Source: Stutzerimonas xanthomarina (GTDB lineage Bacteria; Pseudomonadota; Gammaproteobacteria; Pseudomonadales; Pseudomonadaceae). Taken from it: DNA of 64,000 nt. The position numbers were made by a program, and so were the translations under genes. The stretch covers positions 186,001 through 250,000 of the forward strand of contig NZ_RHQM01000002.1 in the NCBI RefSeq assembly GCF_003935375.1, written 5' to 3'. The notes under the pieces are model-generated. The model saw only the letters and a list, made by a program, of their open reading frames with translations. It was not told the DNA's origin and made no database searches. Within the stretch, counting starts at the first letter, position 1; every line of letters starts with the position of its first letter. Positions 36,420 through 45,983 of this stretch are shown here, one piece after another.

Positions 36420-37736
36420 ATGACTCTGCGAAAATTCGCAGGGCTAGGAGCCCTTTTGTCTCTGATAAGTCCAGGCCTGGCCCTGGCGCAGGAGGCAACG
36501 CTGGATTCAGGCGACACGGCATGGATGCTGACGGCCACTGCGCTGGTGCTGTTCATGACCATCCCTGGGCTGGCGCTGTTCTACGGCGGCATGGTCCGCT
36601 CGAAGAACATTCTCTCGGTGATGGTGCAGTGCTTTGCGGTCACCGGCCTGATGAGCATCCTCTGGATGGTCTACGGCTACAGCCTCGCGTTCGACACCAC
36701 CGGTATGGAAGCTGGGGTCACCAACTTCAATTCCTTCGTCGGTGGCCTGGACCGTGCCTTCCTCAGCGGTCTGACGCCCGACAGCCTGGTCGGCGCCTTC
36801 CCTGAAAGCGTCTTCATCACCTTCCAGATGACCTTCGCCATCATCACCCCGGCGCTCATCGTCGGCGCCTTCGCCGAACGCATGAAGTTCTCCGCGATGC
36901 TGGTGTTCATGGGTGTCTGGTTCACCCTGGTCTATGCGCCGATCGCGCATATGGTCTGGGGCGGCGACGGTGGCCTGATGTGGGACTGGGGCGTGCTCGA
37001 TTTCGCTGGCGGCACCGTGGTGCACATCAACGCCGGTATCGCCGGTCTGGTGGCCTGCCTGGTCCTGGGCAAGCGCAAGGGCTATCCGACCACGCCGATG
37101 GCGCCGCACAACCTGGGCCTGACCCTGGTCGGTGCCGCAATGCTCTGGATCGGCTGGTTCGGCTTCAATGCGGGCTCGGCCATCGCCGCCAACGGTACGG
37201 CCGGCATGGCCATGCTGGTCACGCAGATCGCAACTGCCGCTGCGGCGCTGGGCTGGATGTTCGCCGAGTGGATCGGACACGGCAAACCCAGCGCGCTGGG
37301 CATCGCCTCCGGCGTGGTTGCCGGTCTGGTCGCCATCACGCCGGCTGCCGGCACAGTGGGCCCGATGGGCGCTCTGGTCATCGGCCTGGTCTCGGGGGTG
37401 GTCTGCTTCTTCTGCGCCACCAGCCTGAAACGCAAGCTCGGCTACGACGATTCGCTGGACGCCTTCGGTGTGCACGGCATCGGCGGCATCGTCGGTGCGC
37501 TGCTCACCGGCATCTTCGCGGCACCCATGCTGGGTGGCTTCGGCGAAGTGGAGAACATCGGCCTGCAGCTGTGGATTCAGTTCAAGGGCGTGCTGTTCAC
37601 CGTGGTGTACACCGGCATCGTCACCTACCTGATCCTCAAGGCGATCGATCTGGTGATGGGCCTGCGGGTGAACGAGGAGCAGGAGACCATCGGCCTCGAC
37701 CTCAGCCTGCATAACGAGCGTGGCTACAACCTGTAA
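36420..37736 (+). CDS. amtB1: Ammonium transporter AmtB1
   Basis: The 438-residue protein has a cleavable signal peptide (MTLRKFAGLGALLSLISPGLALA, as in E. coli AmtB) followed by 11 membrane helices. The twin-His pore is present in GTVVHINAGIAGL and FGVHGIGGIVGA, and the ammonium signature DFAGGTVVHINAG is typical. The C-terminal tail EEQETIGLDLSLHNERGY is the usual GlnK-interaction region. It lies 38 bases after glnK and is transcribed with it. Function: uptake of ammonium at low external concentration. Confidence 0.96.
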   Translation: MTLRKFAGLGALLSLISPGLALAQEATLDSGDTAWMLTATALVLFMTIPGLALFYGGMVRSKNILSVMVQCFAVTGLMSILWMVYGYSLAFDTTGMEAGVTNFNSFVGGLDRAFLSGLTPDSLVGAFPESVFITFQMTFAIITPALIVGAFAERMKFSAMLVFMGVWFTLVYAPIAHMVWGGDGGLMWDWGVLDFAGGTVVHINAGIAGLVACLVLGKRKGYPTTPMAPHNLGLTLVGAAMLWIGWFGFNAGSAIAANGTAGMAMLVTQIATAAAALGWMFAEWIGHGKPSALGIASGVVAGLVAITPAAGTVGPMGALVIGLVSGVVCFFCATSLKRKLGYDDSLDAFGVHGIGGIVGALLTGIFAAPMLGGFGEVENIGLQLWIQFKGVLFTVVYTGIVTYLILKAIDLVMGLRVNEEQETIGLDLSLHNERGYNL

Positions 37737-37859
37737 TCCATTCAGGGCACCCCGGAGCCAACCCCGGGGCCAATCCGAAAAGCGGCACCGGCTATCGACG
37801 CGGCATGCGATGGCCTGTGGACCGAACAGCGCACAAAGCGCGACAGCAAGAGGTGAAAC

Positions 37860-39110
37860 ATGGATAGCACTGCATTGATACCCGTCCAGTACGGACTCGA
37901 TACCTTCTACTTCGTGATCTGCGGAGCGCTGGTGATGTGGATGGCGGCAGGTTTCGCCATGCTCGAAGCCGGTCTGGTCCGGGCGAAGAACACCGCCGAG
38001 ATCCTCACCAAGAACATCGTGCTCTACGCGCTGGCGTCGATCATGTATCTGCTGGTCGGCTACTACATCATGTACTCCAGCCCGGACGGCGGCATCCTGC
38101 CGAGCCTGGGCTTCCTGATCGGCGACGAGAACGCCGTCGACGTGGTCGCCGCCGGTGGTGAGGACGCGCCTTACTACTCCGCGCGTGCCGACTTCTTCTT
38201 CCAGATCGTGTTCGCCGCGACCTGCATGTCGGTGGTTTCCGGTGCGGTGGCCGAACGCATGAAGCTGTGGGCGTTCATCGCCTTCGCCGTGGTGATGACC
38301 GGCTTCATCTACCCGGTTCAGGGCTTCTGGAAGTGGGGCGGTGGTTTCCTCGACGCGGCGGGTTTCCTCGACTTCGCCGGCTCGGGCATCGTACACATGG
38401 CCGGTGCGGCGGCTGCTCTGGCGGGTGTGCTGCTGCTCGGTCCGCGTAAGGGCAAGTACGGTGCGAACGGCCAGATCAACGCCATCCCCGGTGCCAACAT
38501 GCCGCTGGCGACCCTCGGTGCCTTCATCCTGTGGATGGGCTGGTTCGGCTTCAACGGTGGCTCGCAGCTGAAGATGAGCACCATCGAAGACGCCAATGCC
38601 GTCGCTCAGGTCTTCGTCAACACCAACATGGGCGCTGCAGGCGGCCTGATCGCCGCGCTGATCACCGCCCGTCTGCTGTTCGGCAAGTCCGACCTGACCA
38701 TGGTGCTCAACGGCGCGCTGGCCGGTCTGGTGGCGATCACTGCCGAACCGCTGACCCCGAGCGCTCTGCAGGCGACCCTGATCGGCGGCGTGGGTGGTGT
38801 GCTGGTGGTGTTCAGCATCCTTGGCCTGGACAAGCTCAAGCTCGATGACCCGGTCGGTGCCATCTCCGTGCACGGTGTTGCCGGCATGTGGGGCCTGCTG
38901 GCCGTGCCTCTGACCAACGCCGATGCCACCTTCGGTGCCCAGCTGCTGGGTCTGGTGTCGATCTTCCTCTGGGTGTTCATCGCCAGCCTGATCGTCTGGG
39001 GCATCATCAAGGCGGTGATGGGCCTGCGTGTCAGCGAGGAAGAGGAATACGAGGGCGTGGACGTCGTCGAGTGCGGTCTGGAAGCCTATCCGGAGTTCAC
39101 TCGCCAGTAA
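37860..39110 (+). CDS. amtB2: Ammonium transporter AmtB2 (different subfamily)
   Basis: The 416-residue protein is a second Amt transporter with no signal peptide: MDSTALIPVQYGLDTFYFVICGALVMWM. The twin-His residues are in SGIVHMAGAAAALAG and ISVHGVAGMWGLLA. Its sequence is clearly unlike AmtB1 in helix borders, the long loop SPDGGILPSLGFLIGDENAVDVVAAGGEDAPYYSA cut into two parts, and the tail SEEEEYEGVDVVECGLEAYPEF, so this is not a recent duplication. It is separated by a 123-base spacer containing a weak GC hairpin (37750-37769) and is followed by a strong terminator. P. stutzeri A1501 is known to have glnK-amtB1-amtB2. Confidence 0.95.
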   Translation: MDSTALIPVQYGLDTFYFVICGALVMWMAAGFAMLEAGLVRAKNTAEILTKNIVLYALASIMYLLVGYYIMYSSPDGGILPSLGFLIGDENAVDVVAAGGEDAPYYSARADFFFQIVFAATCMSVVSGAVAERMKLWAFIAFAVVMTGFIYPVQGFWKWGGGFLDAAGFLDFAGSGIVHMAGAAAALAGVLLLGPRKGKYGANGQINAIPGANMPLATLGAFILWMGWFGFNGGSQLKMSTIEDANAVAQVFVNTNMGAAGGLIAALITARLLFGKSDLTMVLNGALAGLVAITAEPLTPSALQATLIGGVGGVLVVFSILGLDKLKLDDPVGAISVHGVAGMWGLLAVPLTNADATFGAQLLGLVSIFLWVFIASLIVWGIIKAVMGLRVSEEEEYEGVDVVECGLEAYPEFTRQ

Positions 39111-39129
39111 CGATTCGCTGGTTCATGAC

Positions 39130-39161
39130 AAGGGCGCCTTTTGGCGCCCTTTGTTTTTTTT
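39130..39161 (+). terminator. Rho-independent terminator of glnK-amtB1-amtB2
   Basis: AAGGGCGCC-TTTT-GGCGCCCTT is a 9-bp stem with a TTTT loop, followed by TGTTTTTTTT. It is 19 bases past the amtB2 stop. The T-run also sits at the -35 position for TAGAAT at 39172, a possible yjbQ promoter. Confidence 0.9.
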
Positions 39162-39212
39162 GGCGCCACGCTAGAATGCGCGCGACCAGCCGTTGAACAT
39201 GAGTCTTCGAAC

Positions 39213-39638
39213 ATGTGGCAACAGACCCTGATCACCTTGTGCGCGCGGCCACGCGGCTTTCATCTCGTCACCGATGAGCTGCTCGACGCACTGCCGGAAC
39301 TGCGGCAATGCCGGGTCGGTCTGTTACACCTGTGGCTGCGGCATACCTCGGCCTCGCTGACGATCAACGAGGATGCCGATGCAGCGGTTCGAAGAGATTT
39401 CGAGCGCTTCTTCAATCGCCTGGTGCCGCAGGGTGAGGGAGGCTACGAGCACGACTACGAAGGGCCGGACGATCTGCCGGCGCATTTCAAGGCCAGCCTG
39501 CTCGGCTGCCAGTTGAGCCTGCCGGTCAGCGATGGGGGTCTGGCACTCGGTACCTGGCAGGGCATCTATCTCGGAGAGCACCGCGACCAGGGTGGCGCGC
39601 GGCAGATTGTGGCAACGCTGCACGGGACGGCAAGTTGA
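39213..39638 (+). CDS. yjbQ: YjbQ family protein (UPF0047)
   Basis: The 141-residue protein has the UPF0047/YjbQ fold: [26 protein letters not shown] near residues 40-65, [21 protein letters not shown], and the end segment [14 protein letters not shown]. The conserved His and Asp residues form a metal-like site. E. coli YjbQ has weak thiamine-phosphate synthase activity, but the true role is not known. I chose the ATG at 39213 (MWQQTLITL); a longer frame to 39141 lies in the amtB2 terminator. It stands between amtB2 and sutA as in P. aeruginosa. Confidence 0.88.
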   Translation: MWQQTLITLCARPRGFHLVTDELLDALPELRQCRVGLLHLWLRHTSASLTINEDADAAVRRDFERFFNRLVPQGEGGYEHDYEGPDDLPAHFKASLLGCQLSLPVSDGGLALGTWQGIYLGEHRDQGGARQIVATLHGTAS

Positions 39639-39716
39639 ATTTTTTTTGGCGGTGTCGGTCTTTCCGCATCGCTGGGCTATAACTTACTCCGCTTTGGCAA
39701 GGCCATGAGGTTGAAC

Positions 39717-40052
39717 ATGAGCGACGAAGAACTAGAACAAGACGATCTGGACGTTAGCGACGAGGAGGAAGGGGAAGAGCTGAACGCTGCCGATGATGGC
39801 GACGACAGTCTCGACGACGAAGGGACCGACAGCGAGCGCGCTACGCCGGCCAAGAAGGCCAAGGCGAAGGCGAAGGCCGTGGAGCCGGACGAACTGCCGA
39901 GCCTGGAAGCCAAGCAGAAGGAGCGCGATGCACTGGCGCGAGCCATGGAAGAATTTCTCGCGCGTGGCGGCCAAGTGCAGGAAGTCGAGCCCAATGTGGT
40001 CGCCGACCCGCCGAAGAAGCCGGATAGCAAGTACGGCAGTCGCCCTATCTGA
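39717..40052 (+). CDS. sutA: SutA, RNA-polymerase-binding regulator of slow growth
   Basis: The 111-residue protein has the SutA pattern: a very acidic N-terminal half (SDEELEQDDLDVSDEEEGE ...), a Lys/Ala linker, a central helix PSLEAKQKERDALARAMEEFLARGG, and the conserved tail VVADPPKKPDSKYGSRPI. In P. aeruginosa SutA binds RNA polymerase and raises transcription of ribosomal and other genes under nutrient limitation. The start at 39717 (MSDEELEQ) fits the family better than the ATG at 39705. A strong bidirectional terminator follows. Confidence 0.92.
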   Translation: MSDEELEQDDLDVSDEEEGEELNAADDGDDSLDDEGTDSERATPAKKAKAKAKAVEPDELPSLEAKQKERDALARAMEEFLARGGQVQEVEPNVVADPPKKPDSKYGSRPI

Positions 40053-40067
40053 GCACCAAGAAGAATT

Positions 40068-40102
40068 GCGCAAAAGCCCGCCTCCAAGGCGGGCTTTTGC
40101 GC
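40068..40102. terminator. Strong bidirectional terminator between sutA and the convergent HAD gene
   Basis: A 16-bp perfect stem (40068-40083 with 40087-40102, arms beginning GCGCAAAAGCCCGCC) closes on the loop CCA. A/T stretches inside the stem supply U-runs in both directions. Confidence 0.9.
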
Positions 40103-40123
40103 ATCTGGCGTCTGGCTTCTCGC

Positions 40124-40825
40124 TCAGTCGCCGCGCCAGCCAAGCAGCAGCTTGGGCAATTCGGCCAGGCTCTGGATTTGCGCATCGGGATGGTAATCGT
40201 GCGGCCAGGCGGCGCGCTTGGGGTTGAACCAGATCGCCCGCATGCCCGCCTGTTGCGCTCCGGCGATGTCATCCAGCGCGTGGTCGCCGACGTGCACAGC
40301 CTGTTCCGGGCGCGCATCGCCCAGGCGAAGGGCTTGTTGGAACGGATGCGGGTCGGGCTTGCCGACGCCCAGCTCCTCGGCGCACAGGGTGAACTGGAAA
40401 TAGTCGGCCAGGCCCAGGCGGCGCACGTCGGCATTGCCGTTGGTGATCACGCCGAGGGTGTAGTGATTGGCGAGAAATTCCAGGGTGGGCTGCACGTCCG
40501 GGAAAATCTGCACCTGGTGGCGCGCATCGAGAAACACCTGGAAGGCCTGTTCGGCCAGCTGGTCCGCTTCGTCGGCGGGATAGCCGGCATCGTGCAGCGC
40601 GTGCTGCAGGATGCGCCGGCGCAGCTCGCTGATACGGTGGCGCAGCGCCGAGTCCTGCTCCACCAGCATGCGGCGGATCGCGCCGAGGGCTTCGACGGGA
40701 AATTCGCCCAGGCGCGGTGCATGCACGCCGAGCCAGTCGCGCAGGGCGGTCTCGGCGCTCTGGATGGCCGGCGTGGTTTCCCAGAAGGTATCGTCCAAGT
40801 CGAAGGTGATCAGGCGAATGCTCAT
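40124..40825 (-). CDS. HAD-superfamily hydrolase
   Basis: The 233-residue protein has HAD motifs: FDLDDTFW (nucleophile Asp9, acid/base Asp11), VITNGN (motif II), GKPDPHPF with the Lys of motif III, and [17 protein letters not shown] (motif IV). A helical cap domain occupies residues about 16-95. It belongs to the phosphatase group of YigB/YjjG, which act on FMN or nucleotides; the E. coli neighbour YigB next to xerC suggests FMN phosphatase activity. It is the last gene of the operon, overlapping xerC by 4 bases. Confidence 0.9.
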   Translation of the reverse strand: MSIRLITFDLDDTFWETTPAIQSAETALRDWLGVHAPRLGEFPVEALGAIRRMLVEQDSALRHRISELRRRILQHALHDAGYPADEADQLAEQAFQVFLDARHQVQIFPDVQPTLEFLANHYTLGVITNGNADVRRLGLADYFQFTLCAEELGVGKPDPHPFQQALRLGDARPEQAVHVGDHALDDIAGAQQAGMRAIWFNPKRAAWPHDYHPDAQIQSLAELPKLLLGWRGD

Positions 40826-41721
40826 GTGTCGGTGTCCTGCTTGCGCTTGGCGCGCGGATGCGCCTGATCGTAGACCTTGGCCAGGTGCTGAAAGTCCAGA
40901 TGGGTGTAGATCTGCGTGGTGCCGATGTCGGCATGGCCGAGCAGCTCCTGCACCGAGCGCAGGTCCTGCGACGACTCCAGCAGATGGCTGGCGAAGCTGT
41001 GGCGCAACATGTGTGGATGCAGGTGCTGGCCAAGCTCGCGCACTCCGGCCTGGCGCACTCGCACTTGCACGGCCCGCGCGCCGAGACGGCGACCCTGCTG
41101 GCCGATGAATACCGCGCCATCGGCCGGGTTGGCGAGCGCACGTACAGGCAACCAGGCTTGCAAGGCCTCGCGCGCCTTTCGCCCTACCGGCAGCTCGCGC
41201 ACCTTGTTGCCCTTGCCGAGCACTCGCACCATGCCTGCAGGCAGGTCGAGCTGGTCGAGGTTCAGGCTGACCAGTTCCGAAAGCCGCAGGCCGGATGAAT
41301 AGAACAGCTCGAGCATCGCCTGATCGCGCAGGCCGATGAAATCGTCCTCGACGCCACCGTCGAGCAGCTGCATGGCGCGATCGGTATCCAGCAGCTTCGG
41401 AAGACGTCGTTCACCTTTCGGCGCGGACAGGCCGGTAGCCGGATCGTGCTGGCAGAGGCCTTCCTGATTCAGGTAGCGGTAGAGGCCGCGCACCGATGAG
41501 AGCAGGCGCGCCACGCTGCGGCTGGACTGGCCCTGGCGATGCAGCTCGCCGACCAGCTGGCGCAGGTGTCGGCCTTGCAGTGCATTCCACTCGGCGATGT
41601 TTTCGCGCTCGCAGTAAGTCAGCAGCTTGTTCAGGTCGCGGCGGTAGCCGTCCAGCGAGTGGCCCGACAGCTGCCGGGCGCTGCGCAGGTGTTCGAAGTA
41701 GGCGTCGAGTTCGTTCTGCAT
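40822..41721 (-). CDS. xerC: Site-specific tyrosine recombinase XerC
   Basis: XerC with XerD resolves chromosome dimers at dif. The 299-residue protein has the N-terminal SAM-like DNA-binding domain ([23 protein letters not shown]) and the catalytic domain with the R-K-H-R-H/W-Y set: [12 protein letters not shown] (Arg), [12 protein letters not shown] (Lys), [12 protein letters not shown] (His, Arg), [13 protein letters not shown] (His, Tyr nucleophile). It is between DUF484 and the HAD gene, as in most gammaproteobacteria. The start overlaps nothing and is 66 bases after the DUF484 stop. Confidence 0.96.
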   Translation of the reverse strand: MQNELDAYFEHLRSARQLSGHSLDGYRRDLNKLLTYCERENIAEWNALQGRHLRQLVGELHRQGQSSRSVARLLSSVRGLYRYLNQEGLCQHDPATGLSAPKGERRLPKLLDTDRAMQLLDGGVEDDFIGLRDQAMLELFYSSGLRLSELVSLNLDQLDLPAGMVRVLGKGNKVRELPVGRKAREALQAWLPVRALANPADGAVFIGQQGRRLGARAVQVRVRQAGVRELGQHLHPHMLRHSFASHLLESSQDLRSVQELLGHADIGTTQIYTHLDFQHLAKVYDQAHPRAKRKQDTDT

Positions 41722-41787
41722 GAACAGGCTCCAGCCTCAGGCCGCGAGCAGGCGCGTGTGGTGCGTGGCGTTGGTCGGCAATTGCGC

Positions 41788-42483
41788 TCAGCGTACCGAG
41801 CGCAGCGGCGTACCAAAGCGCGGCAGCACGCGGGTCAGCACTTCGGCGATATAACCGAGGAACAGCGTGCCCAGCGAGCTCTTGTAGTGCTGTGGATCCG
41901 GGCTGCCGATCGCCAGTACGCCCAGCTGATTTTTCAGGCTGACTACCGCCGCGGAGCCCACGCTGCTGCTGTCTTCGGCGCCGAACAGAAAGCTCAGCTC
42001 GTGCGGGCGGAGCACGCCGCAGATGGTCTTGCCGCCGTCGAGCAGACCGCCGATGCTCTGCTGTGCCTCGCCGGTGCTGACGCAGCGGCCCACCGGCAGT
42101 GTCGCGTCGCTGAACAGGATCAGGCTGACGTAGGGCACCTGGAACTCGTGGCGCAGGCTGTCTTCCACCGCGCTGACCACTTCTTCCAGGCTGCTGGCGT
42201 CGAGCAGGTCGAGCACCAGGCGGCGGGTCTTGTCGAACAGACGGTCGTTGTCGCGCGCCACGTCCATCAGTTGCGACAGACGATGGCGCATCTCGATGTT
42301 GCGCTCACGCAGCAGCTTGACCTGACGCTCCACCAGCGACACCGCGGTGCCCGGCTGATGGGGGATGCGCAGCTCAGGGATCAGCTCGTCGTGATCGACG
42401 AAGAATTCCGGATGGGCGCGCAGGTAGGCGGCGACGGCTTCGGCGTCGGGTAGCGGGGTGCTGCCCTGGGTCTGGTCGGTCAT
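41788..42483 (-). CDS. DUF484 family protein (GAF-like)
   Basis: The 231-residue protein is of the DUF484 family, always linked to dapF and xerC. It has an N-terminal segment [20 protein letters not shown], a coiled coil [21 protein letters not shown] and a GAF-like domain (residues about 85-225; [24 protein letters not shown]). Its function is not known. The start overlaps the dapF stop by 4 bases (ATGA), so translation is coupled. Confidence 0.92.
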   Translation of the reverse strand: MTDQTQGSTPLPDAEAVAAYLRAHPEFFVDHDELIPELRIPHQPGTAVSLVERQVKLLRERNIEMRHRLSQLMDVARDNDRLFDKTRRLVLDLLDASSLEEVVSAVEDSLRHEFQVPYVSLILFSDATLPVGRCVSTGEAQQSIGGLLDGGKTICGVLRPHELSFLFGAEDSSSVGSAAVVSLKNQLGVLAIGSPDPQHYKSSLGTLFLGYIAEVLTRVLPRFGTPLRSVR

Positions 42484-43310
42484 AGGCGAACCTGTCCTTC
42501 AAATACACGAACGGCGGGGCCGGTCATCATAACCGGCTGCCCGGGACCTGCCCATTCGATGGACAGGCGGCCACCCGGCAGCTCGACCTGTACCGGCGAA
42601 TCCATCCAGCCCTGGCGTATTGCCGCGACCGCAGCCGCGCAGGCGCCGGTACCGCAGGCCTGGGTTTCCCCGGCGCCGCGTTCCCAAACGCGCAGCCGCG
42701 CATGGCGGCGATCGACGACCTGCAGGAAGCCGACATTGACCCGCTGCGGAAAGCGCGGGTGATGTTCGATCTTCGGTCCGAGTTCATGCACAGGTGCCTG
42801 CTCGACGCTGTCGACGCGCAGCACCGCATGGGGGTTGCCCATGGACACGGCGGCCAACTCGACGCGCTGGCCATCGACTTCGAGCGGATAGCTCAGGGCT
42901 TCCTGGTCGGCCTGGAACGGAATCTCGGACGGCACCAGTCGCGGCGGACCCATGTCGACGCGGATCTGCCCATCGGGACGGATATCCAGCTCGATGATGC
43001 CGCCCTTGGTTTCGACCTTGATCTTGCGTTTCACGGTCAGGCGCTTGTCGACCACGAAGCGGGCGAAGCAGCGCGCGCCGTTGCCGCACTGCTCCACTTC
43101 CGAACCGTCGGAATTGAAGATGCGGTAGCGGAAATCCACGTCCGGGTTCTGCGGCGGCTCGACGATCAGCAGCTGATCAAAACCGACTCCGGTGTGGCGA
43201 TCGCCCCACTGCTTGGCGTGCTTGGGCTGAATGTGCGCGTGCTGGCTGACCAGGTCGATGACCATGAAGTCGTTGCCCAGACCGTGCATCTTGGTAAAGC
43301 GCAGAAGCAT
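42480..43310 (-). CDS. dapF: Diaminopimelate epimerase
   Basis: DapF converts LL- to meso-diaminopimelate for lysine and peptidoglycan. The 276-residue protein begins [19 protein letters not shown] and has the two active-site cysteines in [16 protein letters not shown] and [16 protein letters not shown]. The ATG at 43310 gives the normal length; a longer frame to 43397 overlaps lysA. It lies 10 bases after lysA and overlaps DUF484 by 4 bases. Confidence 0.97.
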   Translation of the reverse strand: MLLRFTKMHGLGNDFMVIDLVSQHAHIQPKHAKQWGDRHTGVGFDQLLIVEPPQNPDVDFRYRIFNSDGSEVEQCGNGARCFARFVVDKRLTVKRKIKVETKGGIIELDIRPDGQIRVDMGPPRLVPSEIPFQADQEALSYPLEVDGQRVELAAVSMGNPHAVLRVDSVEQAPVHELGPKIEHHPRFPQRVNVGFLQVVDRRHARLRVWERGAGETQACGTGACAAAVAAIRQGWMDSPVQVELPGGRLSIEWAGPGQPVMMTGPAVRVFEGQVRL

Positions 43311-43320
43311 GATCTTGGCC

Positions 43321-44568
43321 TCAAGTGGGCAGCAGGCTTTCGCCGGCGTATAGCTCCTGAACGCTCTCGCGACGGCGCACTTCGAAGGCCTGGTCACCGT
43401 CCACCAGCACCTCGGCGGCGCGGCCGCGGGTGTTGTAGTTGGAGCTCATGACGAAGCCGTAGGCACCGGCCGAACACACCGCCAGCAGGTCGCCTTCGAC
43501 CAGGGCCAGCTCGCGATCCTTGGCGAGGAAGTCGCCGGTTTCGCAGATCGGTCCGACGATGTCGTAGCGACGCGTATCGCCTTCGTGCGGCTGCACCGCG
43601 ATGACGTTCATCCACGCCTGGTACAGCGCCGGACGGATCAGGTCGTTCATCGCCGCATCGACGATGGCGAAATCCTTGTGCGCGGTGTGCTTGAGGTATT
43701 CCACGCGGGTCAGCAGCACGCCGGCGTTGGCGACGATGGAGCGGCCTGGCTCGAAAACCAGCGCCAGCCCGCGGCCTTCGATGCGCTGGCGCACTGCCTG
43801 GATGTAGTCGCCTGCCAGTGGTGGCTGCTCGTCACGGTAACGCACACCGAGGCCGCCACCGAGGTCCAGATGGCGGATCTGGATGCCGCGTGCAGCGAGT
43901 CGATCGGTCAAGGCGAGCAGGCGGTCGAGCGCGTCGAGGAAGGGCGGCAGGCTGGTCAGCTGCGAACCGATATGGCAATCGACGCCGACCACTTCCAGGT
44001 TCGGCAACTCGGCTGCGCGGGCATAGACCGCCTCGGCGTTGTCGATATCGATGCCGAACTTGTTCTCTTTGAGACCTGTGGAAATGTACGGGTGGGTGCC
44101 GGCATCGACGTCCGGATTGACCCGTAGCGACACCGGCGCCTTTTTGCCGAGCTCGGCGGCGACCTGCTGCAGGCGCTCCAGCTCATCGGTGGATTCCACG
44201 TTGAAGCAGTGCACGCCGACTTCCAGCGCCCGGCGCATGTCGTCACGGGTCTTGCCGACGCCAGAGAAGACGATACGGTCCGGCTGTCCGCCGGCGGCCA
44301 GTACGCGCTCCAGCTCACCGCGCGAGACGATGTCGAAGCCGGCGCCGAGACGTGCCAGGACGTTCAGCACGCCCAGGTTCGAATTGGCTTTGACGGCGAA
44401 GCAGACCAGATGCGGCATGCCATCCAGCGCATCGGCATAGGCCCGGTACTGGGCTTCGATGTGCGCGCGGGAATAGACGTAGGTCGGGGTGCCGAAGCGT
44501 TGCGCAAGTGCGGGCAGTGCCACGCCTTCCGCGAAGAGTTGACCGTCGCGGTACGAGAAGGCCTCCAT
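43321..44568 (-). CDS. lysA: Diaminopimelate decarboxylase
   Basis: LysA is the last lysine-synthesis enzyme, decarboxylating meso-DAP with PLP. The 415-residue protein is a fold-III PLP enzyme: PLP Lys60 in [49 protein letters not shown] and the catalytic-Cys motif [14 protein letters not shown] near residue 340. Length is normal. The gene lies 12 bases downstream of the small lipoprotein gene lppL, the usual Pseudomonas order lppL-lysA-dapF. Confidence 0.97.
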   Translation of the reverse strand: MEAFSYRDGQLFAEGVALPALAQRFGTPTYVYSRAHIEAQYRAYADALDGMPHLVCFAVKANSNLGVLNVLARLGAGFDIVSRGELERVLAAGGQPDRIVFSGVGKTRDDMRRALEVGVHCFNVESTDELERLQQVAAELGKKAPVSLRVNPDVDAGTHPYISTGLKENKFGIDIDNAEAVYARAAELPNLEVVGVDCHIGSQLTSLPPFLDALDRLLALTDRLAARGIQIRHLDLGGGLGVRYRDEQPPLAGDYIQAVRQRIEGRGLALVFEPGRSIVANAGVLLTRVEYLKHTAHKDFAIVDAAMNDLIRPALYQAWMNVIAVQPHEGDTRRYDIVGPICETGDFLAKDRELALVEGDLLAVCSAGAYGFVMSSNYNTRGRAAEVLVDGDQAFEVRRRESVQELYAGESLLPT

Positions 44569-44580
44569 GAACAGCCTCCT

Positions 44581-44721
44581 TTAGAGTTCGAAACGGTCTT
44601 TGGAACGTTCTTTGACGGTTTTCTCGTCATCCGGCAGGTACAGCGGACCTTTCTGGCCACAACCGCTGAGCGCGGCGGCGAAGACGGCGAGTGCGATGAA
44701 GGGAAGCAGAAGGCGCTTCAT
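44581..44721 (-). CDS. lppL: Small lipoprotein LppL (LptM-like)
   Basis: The 46-residue precursor starts [30 protein letters not shown], a short lipoprotein signal with lipobox LSGC (lipid Cys at residue 20) followed by the GQKGPLYLP motif of the LppL/YifL family. The E. coli relative (LptM) helps oxidative maturation of LptD in the outer membrane. The ATG at 44721 was chosen because the longer frame to 44769 has no signal sequence. It leads the lppL-lysA-dapF operon and diverges from cyaY. Confidence 0.92.
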   Translation of the reverse strand: MKRLLLPFIALAVFAAALSGCGQKGPLYLPDDEKTVKERSKDRFEL

Positions 44722-44910
44722 GGGGACTGGAATCCTTGAAAAATCTAATCGCCGGAGTATACCCAGCACCCGGCGGATTGCCTATGCGAGCAGCACGTCA
44801 CACGGCAGCCGTGCTGGCGGGCGGCTCGCTTGATCCGGCTGCGCCCTGCTAAGCTCGCCGCCATCGCATGCGGCCCGCGTCGCGTGCAGAACAATTCGAG
44901 GAAGTGTTGC
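44722..44910. promoter_or_regulatory. Divergent intergenic region between lppL and cyaY
   Basis: This 189-base gap holds the promoter of the lysine operon (leftward) and that of cyaY (rightward). GAGGAAG precedes cyaY. No clear -35/-10 pair or palindrome stands out. Confidence 0.35.
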
Positions 44911-45243
44911 ATGAGCCTGAGCGAAGCCCGTTATCACGATCTGGTCGATGCTGTGCAGGAGAGCGTCGAGGACGTATTCGATGACACCAGTCTGGACGTC
45001 GACCTGGAGAACTCCGGTGGTGTGCTGACAGTGCGCTTCGATAACGGCAGTCAGCTGATCCTCAGCCGCCAGCCCGCGTTGCGCCAGCTGTGGGTCGCGG
45101 CGCGCTCCGGCGGCTTTCATTTCGACTACGACGAAGGCAGCCAGCTGTGGCTGTGCGATGCCAGCGGCGAGCGCCTCGGAGAGCTGCTCTCGCGGGTGAC
45201 GCAGGAGCAGGGCGGCGAAGCGCTGGAATTCGAGGATATCTGA
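44911..45243 (+). CDS. cyaY: Frataxin-like iron donor CyaY
   Basis: The 110-residue protein has the frataxin fold: an acidic first helix (YHDLVDAVQESVEDVFDDTSLDVD), then beta strands with GVLTVRFDNGSQLILSRQPALRQLWVAARSGGFHFDY. CyaY binds iron through the acidic ridge and modulates IscS in Fe-S cluster assembly. The ATG at 44911 follows GAGGAAG. It lies between lppL/lysA and rnk/cyaA, as in other Pseudomonas. Confidence 0.95.
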   Translation: MSLSEARYHDLVDAVQESVEDVFDDTSLDVDLENSGGVLTVRFDNGSQLILSRQPALRQLWVAARSGGFHFDYDEGSQLWLCDASGERLGELLSRVTQEQGGEALEFEDI

Positions 45244-45333
45244 CGCAATCTGCGTGCAGCCCCCGCGAGCCGGGCGCTGCCGGTGGGGGCCTTGCTTATT
45301 CGGGCTGCTGTGATAGTGTCTTCGCAGGTCAAC

Positions 45334-45370
45334 AAAACCCCGCCTTCGGGCGGGGTTTTGCTTTTTTCGT
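45334..45370 (+). terminator. Rho-independent terminator between cyaY and rnk
   Basis: CCCCGCC-TTCG-GGCGGGG, flanked by AAAA upstream and TTTTGCTTTTTT downstream, is a strong terminator 94 bases beyond the cyaY stop and 34 bases before rnk. It may end the cyaY message or attenuate rnk. Confidence 0.85.
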
Positions 45371-45403
45371 GTTTTATTTTTTCGCAGGAGCTTGCCAGAA
45401 CCC

Positions 45404-45808
45404 ATGACCAGTGCACCGCCGATCATCCTTACCCAACTCGATCTGCAGCGCCTTGAGCGGCTGCTCGACAGTCTGGACGACTACGGTCCGGCCGCCGAAG
45501 CGCTCGAGCAGGAACTGTCGCGGGCGCAGATCGTGGAACGCAGCGAGATGCCTGCGGGCGTCGTGACCATGAATTCGCGCGTGCACTGCCGCGACGAAGG
45601 CACGGGCAAGGACTACCACCTGACGCTGGTCTATCCCCACGATGCCGGCAAGGAAGGCACCGTGTCCGTCCTCGCACCGGTCGGTACGGCGCTGCTGGGC
45701 ATGAGTGTCGGCCAGCACATCGACTGGCCGACTCCATCCGGCAAGATGATCAAGCTCACTCTGCTCGCGATCGAATACCAGCCCGAAGCGGCAGGCGATC
45801 CGTTCTGA
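45404..45808 (+). CDS. rnk: Regulator of nucleoside diphosphate kinase Rnk
   Basis: The 134-residue protein matches Rnk: an N-terminal helical hairpin (PPIILTQLDLQRLERLLDSLDDYG) and a C-terminal FKBP-like GreA/GreB-C domain (VVTMNSRVHCRDEGTGKDYHLTLVYPHDAG ... VLAPVGTALLGMSVGQHIDWPTP). Rnk binds RNA polymerase and affects Ndk levels and, in P. aeruginosa, alginate. The start at 45404 (MTSAPPIIL) is preferred to 45392. The leader contains a strong terminator hairpin. Confidence 0.93.
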   Translation: MTSAPPIILTQLDLQRLERLLDSLDDYGPAAEALEQELSRAQIVERSEMPAGVVTMNSRVHCRDEGTGKDYHLTLVYPHDAGKEGTVSVLAPVGTALLGMSVGQHIDWPTPSGKMIKLTLLAIEYQPEAAGDPF

Positions 45809-45983
45809 CGGGCGACGCTTGCGAGATGATCAGCCTGGCCGCCGCTGCGATCGGGCTGGTAGCAGCTTTCCGCAGCTCTGCCTTTGTTGGCGCGAAAAGC
45901 GTTGGATAGCCACTGCGCAATGCAGCTGGTTCGTCAGGCCGGAACCTCGTCGAGACGCTGACTGAAGCCCCGTCAGCGCCCTC

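Noticed and set aside
36507-38873. Very long open frame (788 codons) on the minus strand across amtB1 and amtB2
   Set aside because: It is antisense to two clear transporter genes, is rich in His/Arg/Gln as expected for the reverse of GC-rich coding DNA, and has no recognisable domain.
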